Source of the DNA: Bacteroidota bacterium
GTDB taxonomy: Bacteria > Bacteroidota > Bacteroidia > AKYH767-A > JAHEYN01
NCBI GenBank assembly: GCA_023251555.1
Contig: JAHEYN010000010.1
Span: 1 to 64,000 of the forward strand
Reading direction: 5' to 3'
DNA: 64,000 bases
Shown here: in pieces, positions 1 through 8,441 of the stretch
Layout: every line of letters starts with the position of its first letter
Position numbering within the stretch: position 1 is the first letter of the stretch
The notes under the pieces: model-generated
The model's input: the letters and a program-made list of their open reading frames with translations, nothing else
Told to the model about the DNA's origin: nothing
Databases searched by the model: none
Translations under genes and position numbers: made by a program

Positions 1-1
1 G

Positions 2-229
2 GCAATGATTTTTACAGGGATTGTCCTGCATAGAAATTTTTACCATAACCAGTTTATGGGGTTTTCCAGCCTTATTGTTATTGCCTGTCTTCCCTTTGCA
101 GGCTTGATTTACCTTATCTTCTCCTCGGGGACAAAAAAAGAAATTCACTTTGTGAGCAGTTATATCCGCATGCTCATGCTGGCTGGGATCATGACAATGC
201 CGCTGCTGTGGTTCCTGATATTGAAATGA
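2..229 (+). CDS. C-terminal end of a membrane protein, probably UbiA-family prenyltransferase (5' truncated)
   Basis: The reading frame is open to the left edge, so only about 75 C-terminal residues are present. Two hydrophobic segments are visible (around residues 20-38 and 57-74), separated by a charged loop with KKEIHF, and the protein ends right after the last helix. This tail resembles the end of Bacteroidota UbiA-type geranylgeranylglycerol-phosphate geranylgeranyltransferases, which often sit next to maf. The family call rests on this short tail and on context only. Its stop overlaps the preferred maf start (ATGA at 226-229), which suggests one operon. Confidence 0.45.
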   Translation, partial: AMIFTGIVLHRNFYHNQFMGFSSLIVIACLPFAGLIYLIFSSGTKKEIHFVSSYIRMLMLAGIMTMPLLWFLILK

Positions 230-816
230 AGACTATACTTATGACCGGGAAAAATATCATCCTTGCCTCGAAATCTCCCCGCCGGCAGCAGCTTCTGAAA
301 GGTCTTGACCTGGAATTCGTGGTTAGGACAAAAGAGGTGGAGGAGGTATATCCCCCCGGTCTTCCCCGCGAAGAAGTGGCGCTGTACCTTGCCCGCCTGA
401 AAGCAAAGGCCTTCGAAGGAGATCTTTCTCCTGATGATATTCTCATTACTGCAGATACGATTGTTTGCATTGACGGGCAGATAATAGGAAAGCCTTCGGA
501 CGAGGCGGACGCAAAAAGAATACTCGGTATTTTGTCCGGAAAAAAACATGAAGTGATTACGGGAGTATGCCTGTGCAGCACTCAAAATCAAAAAAGTTTT
601 TTTGTAAAAACGGAAGTTTTTTTCCGCACCCTTAAAAAGGATGAGATAGATTACTATCTTGAACATTACAGGCCCTATGATAAAGCCGGTGCTTATGGTG
701 TCCAGGAATGGATAGGATATATCGGGATAGAGAAAATAGCCGGCTCTTATTTTAATGTAATGGGGCTCCCGGTAAAGGAATTATACGAGGAGTTGTCCGC
801 TTTTACAGCCTTATGA
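226..816 (+). CDS. maf: Maf family nucleoside triphosphate pyrophosphatase
   Basis: Maf/HAM1-fold house-cleaning enzyme that hydrolyses nucleoside triphosphates (dTTP/UTP in the main subfamily) to the monophosphate and pyrophosphate in the cytoplasm. The N-terminal signature LASKSPRRQQLL, the ADTIV motif with the conserved Asp, the GKP segment and the late YDKAGAYGVQEW motif are all present. I chose ATG 226 because it overlaps the upstream stop (ATGA); ATG 208 and ATG 241 are alternatives. The length of about 196 residues is normal. The 3' end overlaps the next gene by 4 nt, so translation is probably coupled. The family is clear; the exact base preference is inferred. Confidence 0.93.
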   Translation: MKTILMTGKNIILASKSPRRQQLLKGLDLEFVVRTKEVEEVYPPGLPREEVALYLARLKAKAFEGDLSPDDILITADTIVCIDGQIIGKPSDEADAKRILGILSGKKHEVITGVCLCSTQNQKSFFVKTEVFFRTLKKDEIDYYLEHYRPYDKAGAYGVQEWIGYIGIEKIAGSYFNVMGLPVKELYEELSAFTAL

Positions 817-1712
817 AAAAGGCATACCTGCAGCTTCATATTTCAGTGTTCCTCTGGGGGTTTACCGGCATCCTTGGCCGCCTTATAGACCTGCCGGATG
901 CATTGCTGGTATGGTACCGTATGATTATTACTGCCCTGATGATGCTTATAGGCCTGCTGCTCCGGGGAAATTTCCGCATGCCTACTGCCCGGGAAGTTTT
1001 AAGGATATCACTTGTGGGAACTCTTGTTTCTCTCCACTGGCTTTGCTTTTACGGCTCTATAAAATCTTCCGGCGCTTCCGTTGCATTGAGCTGTCTTGCT
1101 TCCACAGCCCTCTTCACCTCCCTCCTGAACCCCGTGTTCGGGGGAAAGAAAATTCACCTCAGGGAAATTTTTTTCGGACTGGCCGCCATTGCCGGTATCA
1201 GTATGCTGTATTTATACAGGGGGGCATATACTTCAGGACTTCTGCTGGGCTTGTCGGCATCCGCTATCGGAGCGCTCTTTACCATTCTTAACAAGAAGCT
1301 GATGGAGAAACAGGATCCGCTCATCGTTTCTTTTCTTGAGATGGGAAGCGGTTTCCTGTTTCTCACTGCCATATTGCCTCTTTATTTTTCCTTCTTCCCG
1401 GGAGGAAAAATGATTCCATCAGCGGCGGATTGCATATACCTGCTCTGCCTCAGTTTTTTTTGCACGGTGATCCCCTTTACGCTCTCCCTTTATGCACTGA
1501 AAAAACTTTCGGCTTTTACCAGCAACCTCATTCTGAATATGGAACCGGTTTACGGAATCCTGTTGGCAGTGGTCCTTTTCAGGGAAGACAGGTTTCTTCA
1601 TGCAGGCTTTTTTGCAGGAAGCGCATTGCTGGTTGCCACCGTTATTTTGCATAGCTTCCTGGAACGCCGGAAGCAATTTCCTGTTATTACCAAAACCCTT
1701 AAACATGATTAA
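813..1712 (+). CDS. EamA/DMT-superfamily transporter
   Basis: Inner-membrane protein of 299 residues with about ten hydrophobic helices arranged as two EamA repeats, the usual drug/metabolite transporter layout. The first repeat starts with the LHISVFLWGFTGILGR type opening and the second covers roughly residues 145-285. The C-terminal tail is short and basic. Members export or import small metabolites, but the substrate cannot be read from the sequence. The start overlaps the maf stop (ATGA), and the 3' end overlaps the mscL start by 8 nt, so maf, this gene and mscL are very likely co-transcribed. Confidence 0.9.
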   Translation: MKKAYLQLHISVFLWGFTGILGRLIDLPDALLVWYRMIITALMMLIGLLLRGNFRMPTAREVLRISLVGTLVSLHWLCFYGSIKSSGASVALSCLASTALFTSLLNPVFGGKKIHLREIFFGLAAIAGISMLYLYRGAYTSGLLLGLSASAIGALFTILNKKLMEKQDPLIVSFLEMGSGFLFLTAILPLYFSFFPGGKMIPSAADCIYLLCLSFFCTVIPFTLSLYALKKLSAFTSNLILNMEPVYGILLAVVLFREDRFLHAGFFAGSALLVATVILHSFLERRKQFPVITKTLKHD

Positions 1713-2055
1713 AGAATTTAAAGCCTTTGCCATGAAAGGCAATCTGATTGATATGGCAGTTGCCTTTGTAATGGGTGGATCTTTCGGTAAAGTGGTGAGC
1801 AGCTTCATTGATGGAATGGTGATGCCCATAGTCGGAAAGCTTACTACCGGTGTGGATTTTAAATCCATGAAGTATGTACTGAGTGAAGCCCGGTTTGATG
1901 CATCAGGGAGGATAATAGCTGCAGAAGCCTCGGTTAAGTATGGAGAGTTTATTACAATTTTTATTGATTTTATTCTCGTGGCGTTTGTGATGTTTCTTGT
2001 TGTAAAAGCAATGAACAGGGCAAGGCAAAAACAGGAAACTTTGCGGGAAAAATAG
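1705..2055 (+). CDS. mscL: Large-conductance mechanosensitive channel MscL
   Basis: Homopentameric inner-membrane channel that opens under membrane tension to release solutes during hypo-osmotic shock. The N-terminal amphipathic helix (MIKEFKAFAMKGN) runs into TM1 (LIDMAVAFVMGGSFGKVVSSFI), which carries the Gly/Ala-rich gate pattern. A periplasmic loop follows, then TM2 (FITIFIDFILVAFVMFLVVKA). At 116 residues it is shorter than the usual 130-150, because the C-terminal cytoplasmic helix is reduced to a short basic tail. An in-frame ATG at 1600 lies deep inside the transporter gene and is rejected; ATG 1705 begins at the proper N-terminus. Confidence 0.95.
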   Translation: MIKEFKAFAMKGNLIDMAVAFVMGGSFGKVVSSFIDGMVMPIVGKLTTGVDFKSMKYVLSEARFDASGRIIAAEASVKYGEFITIFIDFILVAFVMFLVVKAMNRARQKQETLREK

Positions 2056-2100
2056 GTGACCGGAAACGATTGGGCGGGGAAAGGTTTTGAAATGAATTCT

Positions 2101-2142
2101 AAAGAAAAAAGAAAGAGGAACCTGGAAAACAAGTTCCTCTTT
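2101..2142 (-). terminator. Rho-independent terminator after dnaK
   Basis: A perfect 10-bp inverted repeat (AAAGAGGAAC at 2112-2121, GTTCCTCTTT at 2133-2142) has an 11-nt loop. On the minus strand it is followed by CTTTTTTCTTT, so it fits termination of dnaK, whose stop lies 16 nt upstream. It may also slow transcription arriving from mscL on the plus strand, where the following tract is less T-rich. Confidence 0.85.
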
Positions 2143-2157
2143 GATAATTTTCTCTCC

Positions 2158-4086
2158 TTATTTCTTATCGTCTTTTACTTCTTCAAAGTCCACATCGGTT
2201 ACGTTACCGTCAGTTTTTCCGGGTTCTCCCGATGCCTGCTGATTCTCATCCTGGGGCTGGGCTTTACCATCGGTCCCGGTGCCCTGTGTGGCTTTGTACA
2301 TCTCTTCAGATGCCGCCTGCCAGGCTGTGTTTAAAGCCTCCATAGCCTTTTCCATATCGGCCGCATTCCGTGCTTTGTGTGCATCCTTCAGCTCAGACAA
2401 TGCTTTCTGTATGGTTTCTTTTTTCTCCCTCGGGAGTTTATCTCCGTAATCTTTGAGTTGTTTTTCCGTATTGAATATCAGGGAATCGGCAGCATTGAAT
2501 TTATCCACCTCTTCTTTTGTTTTCTTGTCGGCTTCAGCATTGGCTTCAGCTTCAGCTTTCATTTTTTTGATTTCTGCATCCGACAGCCCTGAGGACGCTT
2601 CAATTCTTATGTTCTGTGATTTTCCCGTCGCTTTGTCTTTGGCTGTTACGTTGAGTATCCCGTTTGCATCAATGTCAAAGGTGACTTCAATCTGGGGTAT
2701 TCCCCTTGGGGCGGGAGGAATCCCGTCAAGGTGGAATCGCCCGATGGTCCTGTTGTCTTTTGCCATAGCCCGTTCTCCCTGAAGTACGTGAATTTCCACG
2801 GAAGGCTGGTTGTCCGAAGCGGTTGAAAAAACTTCACTTTTCTTTGTGGGTATGGTGGTGTTGGACTCTATCAGCTTCGTTGCCACACCTCCCATGGTTT
2901 CTATGCCTAGGGAAAGAGGAGTTACATCCAGTAGCAGCACATCCTTGATTTCACCGGTGAGTACAGCGCCCTGTATGGCAGCGCCAACGGCTACCACCTC
3001 ATCCGGGTTTACGCCTTTGTGCGGTGTTCTGCCAAAGAATTTTTCAACGAGAGCCTGTATGGCCGGGATTCTTGTAGATCCGCCCACGAGGATGACTTCT
3101 TCAATGTCCGAAGGATTCATGCCGGCATCGCTGAGAGCTTTTTTACAGGGCTCAAGCGTTGCCTGGATGAGCTTGTCACAAAGCTGCTCAAATTTTGCTC
3201 TTGAAAGAGTTTTGACCAGATGCTTCGGAATACCGTCCACAGGGATGATGTACGGGAGGTTGATCTCCGTGGATGTAGAACTTGATAATTCTATCTTGGC
3301 TTTCTCTGCGGCCTCTTTAAGTCTTTGAAGAGCCATAGGATCTTTGCGGAGGTCAATCCCTTCATCTTTTTTAAATTCTTCTGCAAGCCAGTTAATGATC
3401 TCCTGGTCGAAATCATCACCGCCGAGATGGGTGTCGCCGTTGGTCGACTTCACCTCGAAAACTCCATCTCCCAGTTCGAGAATGGATATATCAAAGGTTC
3501 CGCCTCCAAGGTCAAACACAGCTATTTTCTCATCTTTGCTTTTCTTGTCAAGTCCGTATGCAAGAGCTGCTGCAGTGGGCTCATTGATGATCCGGAGAAC
3601 TTTCAGCCCTGCAACCTCACCCGCCTCTTTGGTGGCCTGCCGCTGGGAGTCATTAAAATATGCGGGAACGGTAATTACTGCTTCGCTTACCTCTGACCCC
3701 AGATAATCTTCGGCAGTTTTTTTCATCTTCTGAAGGATCATGGCGGAAATCTCCTGGGGAGTGTATAGCCTGTCAGCAATTTTTACCCTCGGCGTGTTGT
3801 TATCTCCTTTCACCACCTCATAGGGAACTCTTTGTGTTTCTTTACTCACATTCCCGAAACCCTCTCCCATGAATCGTTTAATGGAGAATATTGTTTTTTT
3901 CGGGTTGGTGATCGCCTGTCTCTTTGCAGGATCCCCGACCTTGCGCTCTCCATTATCTAAAAATGCAACAATCGAAGGGGTTGTCCTTCTTCCCTCACTG
4001 TTTGGAATCACAACAGGCTCGCTGCCTTCCATCACTGCAACACAGGAGTTCGTTGTTCCTAAGTCAATACCGATCACTTTTTTCAT
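2158..4086 (-). CDS. dnaK: Chaperone DnaK (Hsp70)
   Basis: ATP-dependent Hsp70 chaperone that works with DnaJ and GrpE (also in this window, near 24-25 kb). The nucleotide-binding domain begins with [16 protein letters not shown] and has the phosphate-2 motif DLGGGTFD and the adenosine motif GGSTRIP. The interdomain linker [13 protein letters not shown] leads into the substrate-binding domain, and the C-terminal lid ends in an EEVKDDKK-like acidic tail (EEVKD). Length 642 is typical. It stands alone as a single gene with its own terminator; I see no CIRCE operator upstream. Confidence 0.99.
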   Translation of the reverse strand: MKKVIGIDLGTTNSCVAVMEGSEPVVIPNSEGRRTTPSIVAFLDNGERKVGDPAKRQAITNPKKTIFSIKRFMGEGFGNVSKETQRVPYEVVKGDNNTPRVKIADRLYTPQEISAMILQKMKKTAEDYLGSEVSEAVITVPAYFNDSQRQATKEAGEVAGLKVLRIINEPTAAALAYGLDKKSKDEKIAVFDLGGGTFDISILELGDGVFEVKSTNGDTHLGGDDFDQEIINWLAEEFKKDEGIDLRKDPMALQRLKEAAEKAKIELSSSTSTEINLPYIIPVDGIPKHLVKTLSRAKFEQLCDKLIQATLEPCKKALSDAGMNPSDIEEVILVGGSTRIPAIQALVEKFFGRTPHKGVNPDEVVAVGAAIQGAVLTGEIKDVLLLDVTPLSLGIETMGGVATKLIESNTTIPTKKSEVFSTASDNQPSVEIHVLQGERAMAKDNRTIGRFHLDGIPPAPRGIPQIEVTFDIDANGILNVTAKDKATGKSQNIRIEASSGLSDAEIKKMKAEAEANAEADKKTKEEVDKFNAADSLIFNTEKQLKDYGDKLPREKKETIQKALSELKDAHKARNAADMEKAMEALNTAWQAASEEMYKATQGTGTDGKAQPQDENQQASGEPGKTDGNVTDVDFEEVKDDKK

Positions 4087-4176
4087 ATTATTTGTTTTTT
4101 TAGTTAAGATTCAATTTGATACTTCCTGACTGTCAATGGATGTGCCAAATGTCGGTTTATGACAAAAAGGCAGAGG

Positions 4177-5199
4177 TTAGTTGCAGCTGCAGGCATTTCC
4201 CGGGGGAAGGGAAGGATCGCAAAAGCCGAGAAGCCCTGTAACTGAGCCCCTGCAAAGGCTGTCGGCCGAGGCCTGGTTGAGAATTTTATTTGAAATTACC
4301 TGGGTGTAACGGGATGAGAAAATCCCGATACCACCTGTGATATTGGTGTAAAGGGGCTTATCCTGGACAATCCCGGTTGAGGGTTTATTTATATTGATGT
4401 AGTTATTCAGCTCCTCAGAGGCTACTGTAAACATGAAATCCAGTTTCCCGATAACTCTTTTGAGGTTAATGTCGGGCTTTACCTTTGAGGCCGTCATAGT
4501 GTAAAAAGAGGATGCTGTGAAAGGCAGCTCCATAGTTTCTCCTCCCGCAGTTGAAGTTGAACTCTCATCAGGAAATGACCAGTCAAGGTATTTGTCGGTG
4601 GTATCAGCGGTGTTGTTCTTATCTACTTCCCTGTAGTGAAAGCGGATAGTGAGGTTATAGAGTTTCCCGTACTTTGCCGAAATCCATTTCACCCGGTAAA
4701 ATGCATTGTTTGTGAAATCAATGCTGAACAGGGGATTGGCAGAAGGGGTTGAAACGGAGAACCCATCAATGGTGGGAGTCTTTGCTGTAGCAGTTTTCCC
4801 GCTTTTAATGTTTTTTACAACGAGCTGGTAGTTACTGTTTTTCTGGATGGGGGTAGTCGTTTTATAAAGTATATTGGGCACATTGGCGAAGGTGCCTGCA
4901 TTTTTAGGAAGGCTTAGGTCAGGAGTGAGGTGGATAAGGCTTCCGTCTTCAATTCGCTGAATGTTTACATCCAGGTCTCCAGGGGTATAATTGATGGAAT
5001 CTGCCACTCCCGCCATAACCGTGGCATCCCCGTCGCCAAGGAAAGCCCTGTTAATCCTTATGTACTGTATAGAATCGTAAGGGTTCAGCAGCCCGTAAAT
5101 GACGGGTATCTCCTGCCAGTCGGCAGTGATATCAGTCTTCTCCGAGCAGGCACAGAAAAGGCTTGTAATGGAGGCTAATATGAAAACTGTTCTTTTCAC
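4177..5199 (-). CDS. Predicted lipoprotein, DUF4249-like
   Basis: A 340-residue exported protein. The N-terminus has a short hydrophobic signal (TVFILASITSLF) ending at Cys17 or Cys19 in a lipobox-like CAC, so it is probably a lipoprotein of the outer membrane or periplasm. The body is beta-rich with the motif IPVIYGLLNPYDSIQYIRIN, which resembles the start of DUF4249 proteins often found with outer-membrane receptors. The C-terminus is unusual, with several cysteines (CDPSLPPGNACSCN). No TonB receptor gene is adjacent. Function unknown; the DUF4249 assignment is a recollection of pattern, not a search result. Confidence 0.7.
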   Translation of the reverse strand: MKRTVFILASITSLFCACSEKTDITADWQEIPVIYGLLNPYDSIQYIRINRAFLGDGDATVMAGVADSINYTPGDLDVNIQRIEDGSLIHLTPDLSLPKNAGTFANVPNILYKTTTPIQKNSNYQLVVKNIKSGKTATAKTPTIDGFSVSTPSANPLFSIDFTNNAFYRVKWISAKYGKLYNLTIRFHYREVDKNNTADTTDKYLDWSFPDESSTSTAGGETMELPFTASSFYTMTASKVKPDINLKRVIGKLDFMFTVASEELNNYININKPSTGIVQDKPLYTNITGGIGIFSSRYTQVISNKILNQASADSLCRGSVTGLLGFCDPSLPPGNACSCN

Positions 5200-5326
5200 A
5201 TTGTAAATGTATGATAAATATACTGTTCGTTATGGCTTTCATAGTTAACACCCGGGAGACTATATGAATATAAATGGCAAAAGTGCAAAATACCGTACAC
5301 CCATGCCTCTCAGGGATGGAGAGACA

Positions 5327-6727
5327 TTATTCTTCTCCCTTCACCCGTATTTTGAAATCGAGAAAGAGCCCTTTGCCAAGATCATTGGTGGCATAGAAGG
5401 CCGTGTCATGCGAGATCTCTGCAGAGTACAAAAGCCCGGAAGGAGGCAGGCTGTCAAGTTCAATAAGATCCCTGTTGCCTTTGTGTTGGAGTTCTTCCAG
5501 GAACTGTACCCTCTTATCAGCTGCCTCCGAATACTTTGACACCACAGGGTATTGTGTAATGAATGTATCCGAGATAATGAGAATGCATCCTGCAGCAGGG
5601 ATGTAAAATGCTGCCTGGATATATTTCCGTGGAATCCGGATACGGTATCCCGCATAAAAGAAGAAAAATGAAAAAAGGCATGTAAGAAAAAATGAGATAT
5701 GTGTAAGAGACCTTGGCGGCCCCATTTCAGACATCGCAAGCACAATAGGGTAGAGGCTCAGTATGGTAATCAGCAGGAATACTGCTAATGCCCGGAAGAA
5801 TACTTTCCTTGATTCTGAAAAGGATGATTGTCTGGATGAAAATTGCCGCCCGAGCAAAACAAAAGGAGCGCAGAAAAAAAGTGCAAACGGTAGTTTGACA
5901 GGGATCATCAGAAGCATGATTTTCAGGAGCGAGATTCCAAGGGTTGGTATGCTGTGAGGGACTGACACCGGCGGCAGGCAGGATTGCCTGTATGCCCGGC
6001 CCGGCGCTGAATAGTTAATGACAAATGAAATCAGGCATAAGAAAAAGGCAAGAATGATTTTTTTCAGATTTTTATCGGTGGACAAAGTGCTGAAACCTTC
6101 TTTCATTAATTGACGGCCCGAAACGAACAATAACAATACCAGAGCAGTGATTGCATAGGCTTCGCTGGAAGAGCCTGTGAAGAGAAATGAGGTGGTAAGA
6201 ACTGCTATTGTGGGAATTGAATAGGAGGAAGACACCAGGCATGCAATACCCAGAGCACATGCGCTGATGCCCCAGAGATAAGTGGTAGAAGTACTGAACC
6301 AGAACCATGTTTCACTGATGCTGAAGCTGAGAAAGAAGAAGGAAGCGCACAGGAGTACTGCATAGTTGAGGAGTATGAATTTGTTTGCTTTATGCCCTGG
6401 AAAGAATTTGCTCAGAAGTTCTTTCAGAAGGATATAAAATGAAGCAATGGTACCTGCTATGGAGATTATGTGATAGGCAAAAAGAGTAAAGTGTGTATGA
6501 TATATTTTCAGCACTGAAAATATCAGCAGGCATGGGAGCATGTGGGCATTCCAGGTGGCATATATGTATTTTAAAGCGCCCCATATTCCATGAAGTTTCA
6601 GGTTGTAAAGATTTACATAATCATCCCCTGCCAGCCGGTTGTGAAAACTCAGCATAAGATAGAGGAGCAGGAAAACAACACTTATGGCAGTAAGAAAGCC
6701 GGCCTGGATTTTATTTATGGTTTGCAT
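5327..6727 (-). CDS. Polytopic membrane protein, DUF6056-like
   Basis: About 466 residues with ten or more hydrophobic helices. After the first helix comes AGDDYVNLYNL, then a WNAHMLPCLLIF stretch; an acidic DD right after TM1 and a Trp/Asn loop are typical of GT-C-like or DUF6056 membrane proteins of unknown function. I chose ATG 6727 (MQTINKIQ); the 48 residues encoded further upstream have no family-like character and run through the intergenic inverted repeat. The C-terminal roughly 60 residues are soluble. A role in envelope glycan or O-antigen modification is possible but not shown. Confidence 0.72.
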   Translation of the reverse strand: MQTINKIQAGFLTAISVVFLLLYLMLSFHNRLAGDDYVNLYNLKLHGIWGALKYIYATWNAHMLPCLLIFSVLKIYHTHFTLFAYHIISIAGTIASFYILLKELLSKFFPGHKANKFILLNYAVLLCASFFFLSFSISETWFWFSTSTTYLWGISACALGIACLVSSSYSIPTIAVLTTSFLFTGSSSEAYAITALVLLLFVSGRQLMKEGFSTLSTDKNLKKIILAFFLCLISFVINYSAPGRAYRQSCLPPVSVPHSIPTLGISLLKIMLLMIPVKLPFALFFCAPFVLLGRQFSSRQSSFSESRKVFFRALAVFLLITILSLYPIVLAMSEMGPPRSLTHISFFLTCLFSFFFFYAGYRIRIPRKYIQAAFYIPAAGCILIISDTFITQYPVVSKYSEAADKRVQFLEELQHKGNRDLIELDSLPPSGLLYSAEISHDTAFYATNDLGKGLFLDFKIRVKGEE

Positions 6728-6793
6728 TCCGGGATGTGCGTATGCAAATATATTAAAAGCCGTACAGGTATGGATTTTAATCCGCCTTTGCGT

Positions 6794-6807
6794 TCCGCTA
6801 CGGCGGA
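6794..6807. repeat. Small GC-rich inverted repeat in an intergenic gap
   Basis: TCCGC TACG GCGGA forms a 5-bp hairpin with a 4-nt loop, with a further TCCGCC copy at 6781-6786. It lies between the small T9SS cargo gene and the DUF6056-like gene. It looks like a short dispersed intergenic element, but only this copy was noticed. Confidence 0.4.
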
Positions 6808-6899
6808 CAAGAAGGTTTGGTTCAATTCCCCGTAACCTGCTGCAGAATTCAGTGCCCGGGGTTAATACCAATTTAATGGCTTAGGACAGGAAAAAGATT

Positions 6900-7676
6900 T
6901 TATTGAACGGAAATTTTCTGCAGATCTTTCCTTCCGGGTGTTTCTACCCTGATAAAATACATTCCTTCCGGGAGCATACCCAGGTCAAGTGGGAAAATTC
7001 TTTGCCCGTTAAATGCTGCTGTTGTAATTTCCCTTCCGGCCAGGTCAAGTACCCGGACAATCCCGCTTCCTGTATAATCGCCTGCATCAAGATACACTTG
7101 CTTTCCTGCAGGATTGGGAAATATATTGAATGTGTGTTTGTTATAGTTGTTGTTAACCGACGAAACAACAGAATTTATCACTGCTACGGCATCAATTTCG
7201 TTCCAGCCGGTGCGGTCGGGGGAGTTAATGGCCAGCCGTACTTCCGTTACGACAAAAGAAGTCATGGGGAACCCTACCCGCAGAATACGGGCAACGGAAA
7301 TGGTATCCACCGGGTGGCTGTAAACCACTTCCCACAAGCCTGTGCCTGGGTTTTTGACGTACACAGTGTCAGTGAACCCGCAGTTGTATGTTTCGTAAAC
7401 CCATATAGAATCAATGGGAAGAAAATTGGAAAAGTGGAGCTCAAGGAATTCTCTCTGTCCGTCCATGTTTTGTGATGTCCATGAAGTTGGAATATCACCA
7501 TAATTCGGGTAGGTGTTTGGTGTATCAAGCACCTGTTTGGCGCTCCAGTTTGTGGAAGTGTATTCACTGCTGAAACTGATTACAGAGTCTGCATAGGTTA
7601 TGGTTTGTCCGAATACCGCATAATGTCCCGAGAGAGCGGCTATAAGCCCCAGGCAGGAAAGATAGAGATTCTTCAT
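6900..7676 (-). CDS. Secreted protein with T9SS type A sorting domain
   Basis: 258 residues. An N-terminal signal peptide (MKNLYLSCLGLIAALSGHYAVFGQ) is followed by a beta-sandwich region of about 130 residues, rich in aromatic residues and resembling discoidin/F5-8C-type binding domains. The last 75 residues or so match the Por secretion sorting tail: FNIFPNPAGKQVYL, then VRVLDLAGREI, then LPEGMYFIRVE and a final basic strand. The protein should cross the outer membrane by the type IX system and be surface-attached or released. The binding target is unknown. Confidence 0.82.
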   Translation of the reverse strand: MKNLYLSCLGLIAALSGHYAVFGQTITYADSVISFSSEYTSTNWSAKQVLDTPNTYPNYGDIPTSWTSQNMDGQREFLELHFSNFLPIDSIWVYETYNCGFTDTVYVKNPGTGLWEVVYSHPVDTISVARILRVGFPMTSFVVTEVRLAINSPDRTGWNEIDAVAVINSVVSSVNNNYNKHTFNIFPNPAGKQVYLDAGDYTGSGIVRVLDLAGREITTAAFNGQRIFPLDLGMLPEGMYFIRVETPGRKDLQKISVQ

Positions 7677-7738
7677 AGTGTGGATTGTTATTTAGGTGTA
7701 TATGTCTGAAATAAAAGAATAACCCCGGAGGGGGTGAG

Positions 7739-7768
7739 TAAAAAAGGAAGCACTGGGGCTTCCTTTTT
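7739..7768 (-). terminator. Rho-independent terminator of the thrS-infC-rpmI-rplT operon
   Basis: A perfect 11-bp inverted repeat (AAAAAGGAAGC at 7741-7751, GCTTCCTTTTT at 7758-7768) has a 6-nt loop. On the minus strand it lies just after the rplT stop and the stem runs into TTTTTTAC. T-runs on both sides mean it could act in both directions. Confidence 0.88.
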
Positions 7769-7783
7769 TTTAATGAGAAGACT

Positions 7784-8128
7784 TTACTTTACCGATTTCA
7801 GGACGGCCTCAAATGCCTCCGGGTGATTGGTGGCAAGGTCTGCGAGAGCTTTCCTGTTCAGGGTAATATTCTTCTTTTTTATTTCTCCCATGAATTCAGA
7901 ATAGGACATACCATGCATCCTGGCAGCTGCGTTGATACGCTGTATCCATATAGCCCTGTAGGTTCTCTTTTTGAGCTTCCTGTGTTTGTAGGCGTATTGT
8001 AAGCCTTTTTCAACCGTGTTCTTTGCTACGGTCCATACATTGCCCCTTGCCCCGAAATTTCCTTTGGCGCGTTTGAGAACTTTTTTCCTCCTCTGCCTGG
8101 AGGCTACTGCATTTACTGATCTTGGCAT
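7784..8128 (-). CDS. rplT: 50S ribosomal protein bL20
   Basis: bL20 binds 23S rRNA early in 50S assembly and is a known translational autoregulator in other bacteria. The 114-residue protein starts [21 protein letters not shown] and carries the conserved RDLWI-type segment as [13 protein letters not shown] and the MSYSEFM loop. It is the last gene of thrS-infC-rpmI-rplT, followed by a strong terminator. An unusually long 86-nt spacer separates it from rpmI and holds a GC-rich hairpin ending 14 nt before the start codon. Confidence 0.98.
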   Translation of the reverse strand: MPRSVNAVASRQRRKKVLKRAKGNFGARGNVWTVAKNTVEKGLQYAYKHRKLKKRTYRAIWIQRINAAARMHGMSYSEFMGEIKKKNITLNRKALADLATNHPEAFEAVLKSVK

Positions 8129-8142
8129 ACTGCTTGGTTTTG

Positions 8143-8193
8143 TGGCGTCAGCGGCCCCGGACTATCCGTGAACACTTTGTGGGCTGATCGCCA
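8143..8193 (-). promoter_or_regulatory. Candidate regulatory RNA hairpin before rplT
   Basis: In the rpmI-rplT spacer, TGGCGTCAGC (8143-8152) pairs with GCTGA-T-CGCCA (8183-8193), giving ten pairs with a single bulge plus two further G-C pairs inside. On the minus-strand RNA the hairpin ends 14 nt before the rplT AUG. Because bL20 controls its own translation through structured mRNA sites in E. coli and B. subtilis, an L20-responsive role is a reasonable inference. The stem itself is seen directly; the function is not. Confidence 0.5.
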
Positions 8194-8214
8194 GGTTAGT
8201 AATTGATTGTTGTT

Positions 8215-8415
8215 TTATTTTCCGATGGTGAGCATCCGCTTTACTCTTCCTTCGTCACTTACATTGACCAGGGCGACTTTTTCAAGCCCCCGTTTCCTTT
8301 TAGTGGACTTTTTAGTGAGAATATGATTCTTGAAGGCGTGCTTCCGTTTAATTTTTCCTGTTCCGGTGATAAAGAATCTCTTCTTTGCACTGGAGTTGGT
8401 TTTCATCTTTGCCAT
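8215..8415 (-). CDS. rpmI: 50S ribosomal protein bL35
   Basis: Small basic 50S protein of 66 residues. It begins [25 protein letters not shown] and has the conserved KRKRGL and MLTIGK elements of the family. It lies between infC and rplT in the common bacterial order infC-rpmI-rplT, 26 nt after infC. Confidence 0.97.
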   Translation of the reverse strand: MAKMKTNSSAKKRFFITGTGKIKRKHAFKNHILTKKSTKRKRGLEKVALVNVSDEGRVKRMLTIGK

Positions 8416-8441
8416 TGTTCCTGTTTTTAGTGACGGGTTTA

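Noticed and set aside
2810-3328. Plus-strand reading frame inside dnaK
   Set aside because: Ser/Thr-rich mirror of dnaK codons, commonly seen opposite dnaK and a known source of false annotation.
4087-4176. CIRCE-type heat-shock operator before dnaK
   Set aside because: I looked for TTAGCACTC-N9-GAGTGCTAA here and before grpE (25355-25528) and found no copy.
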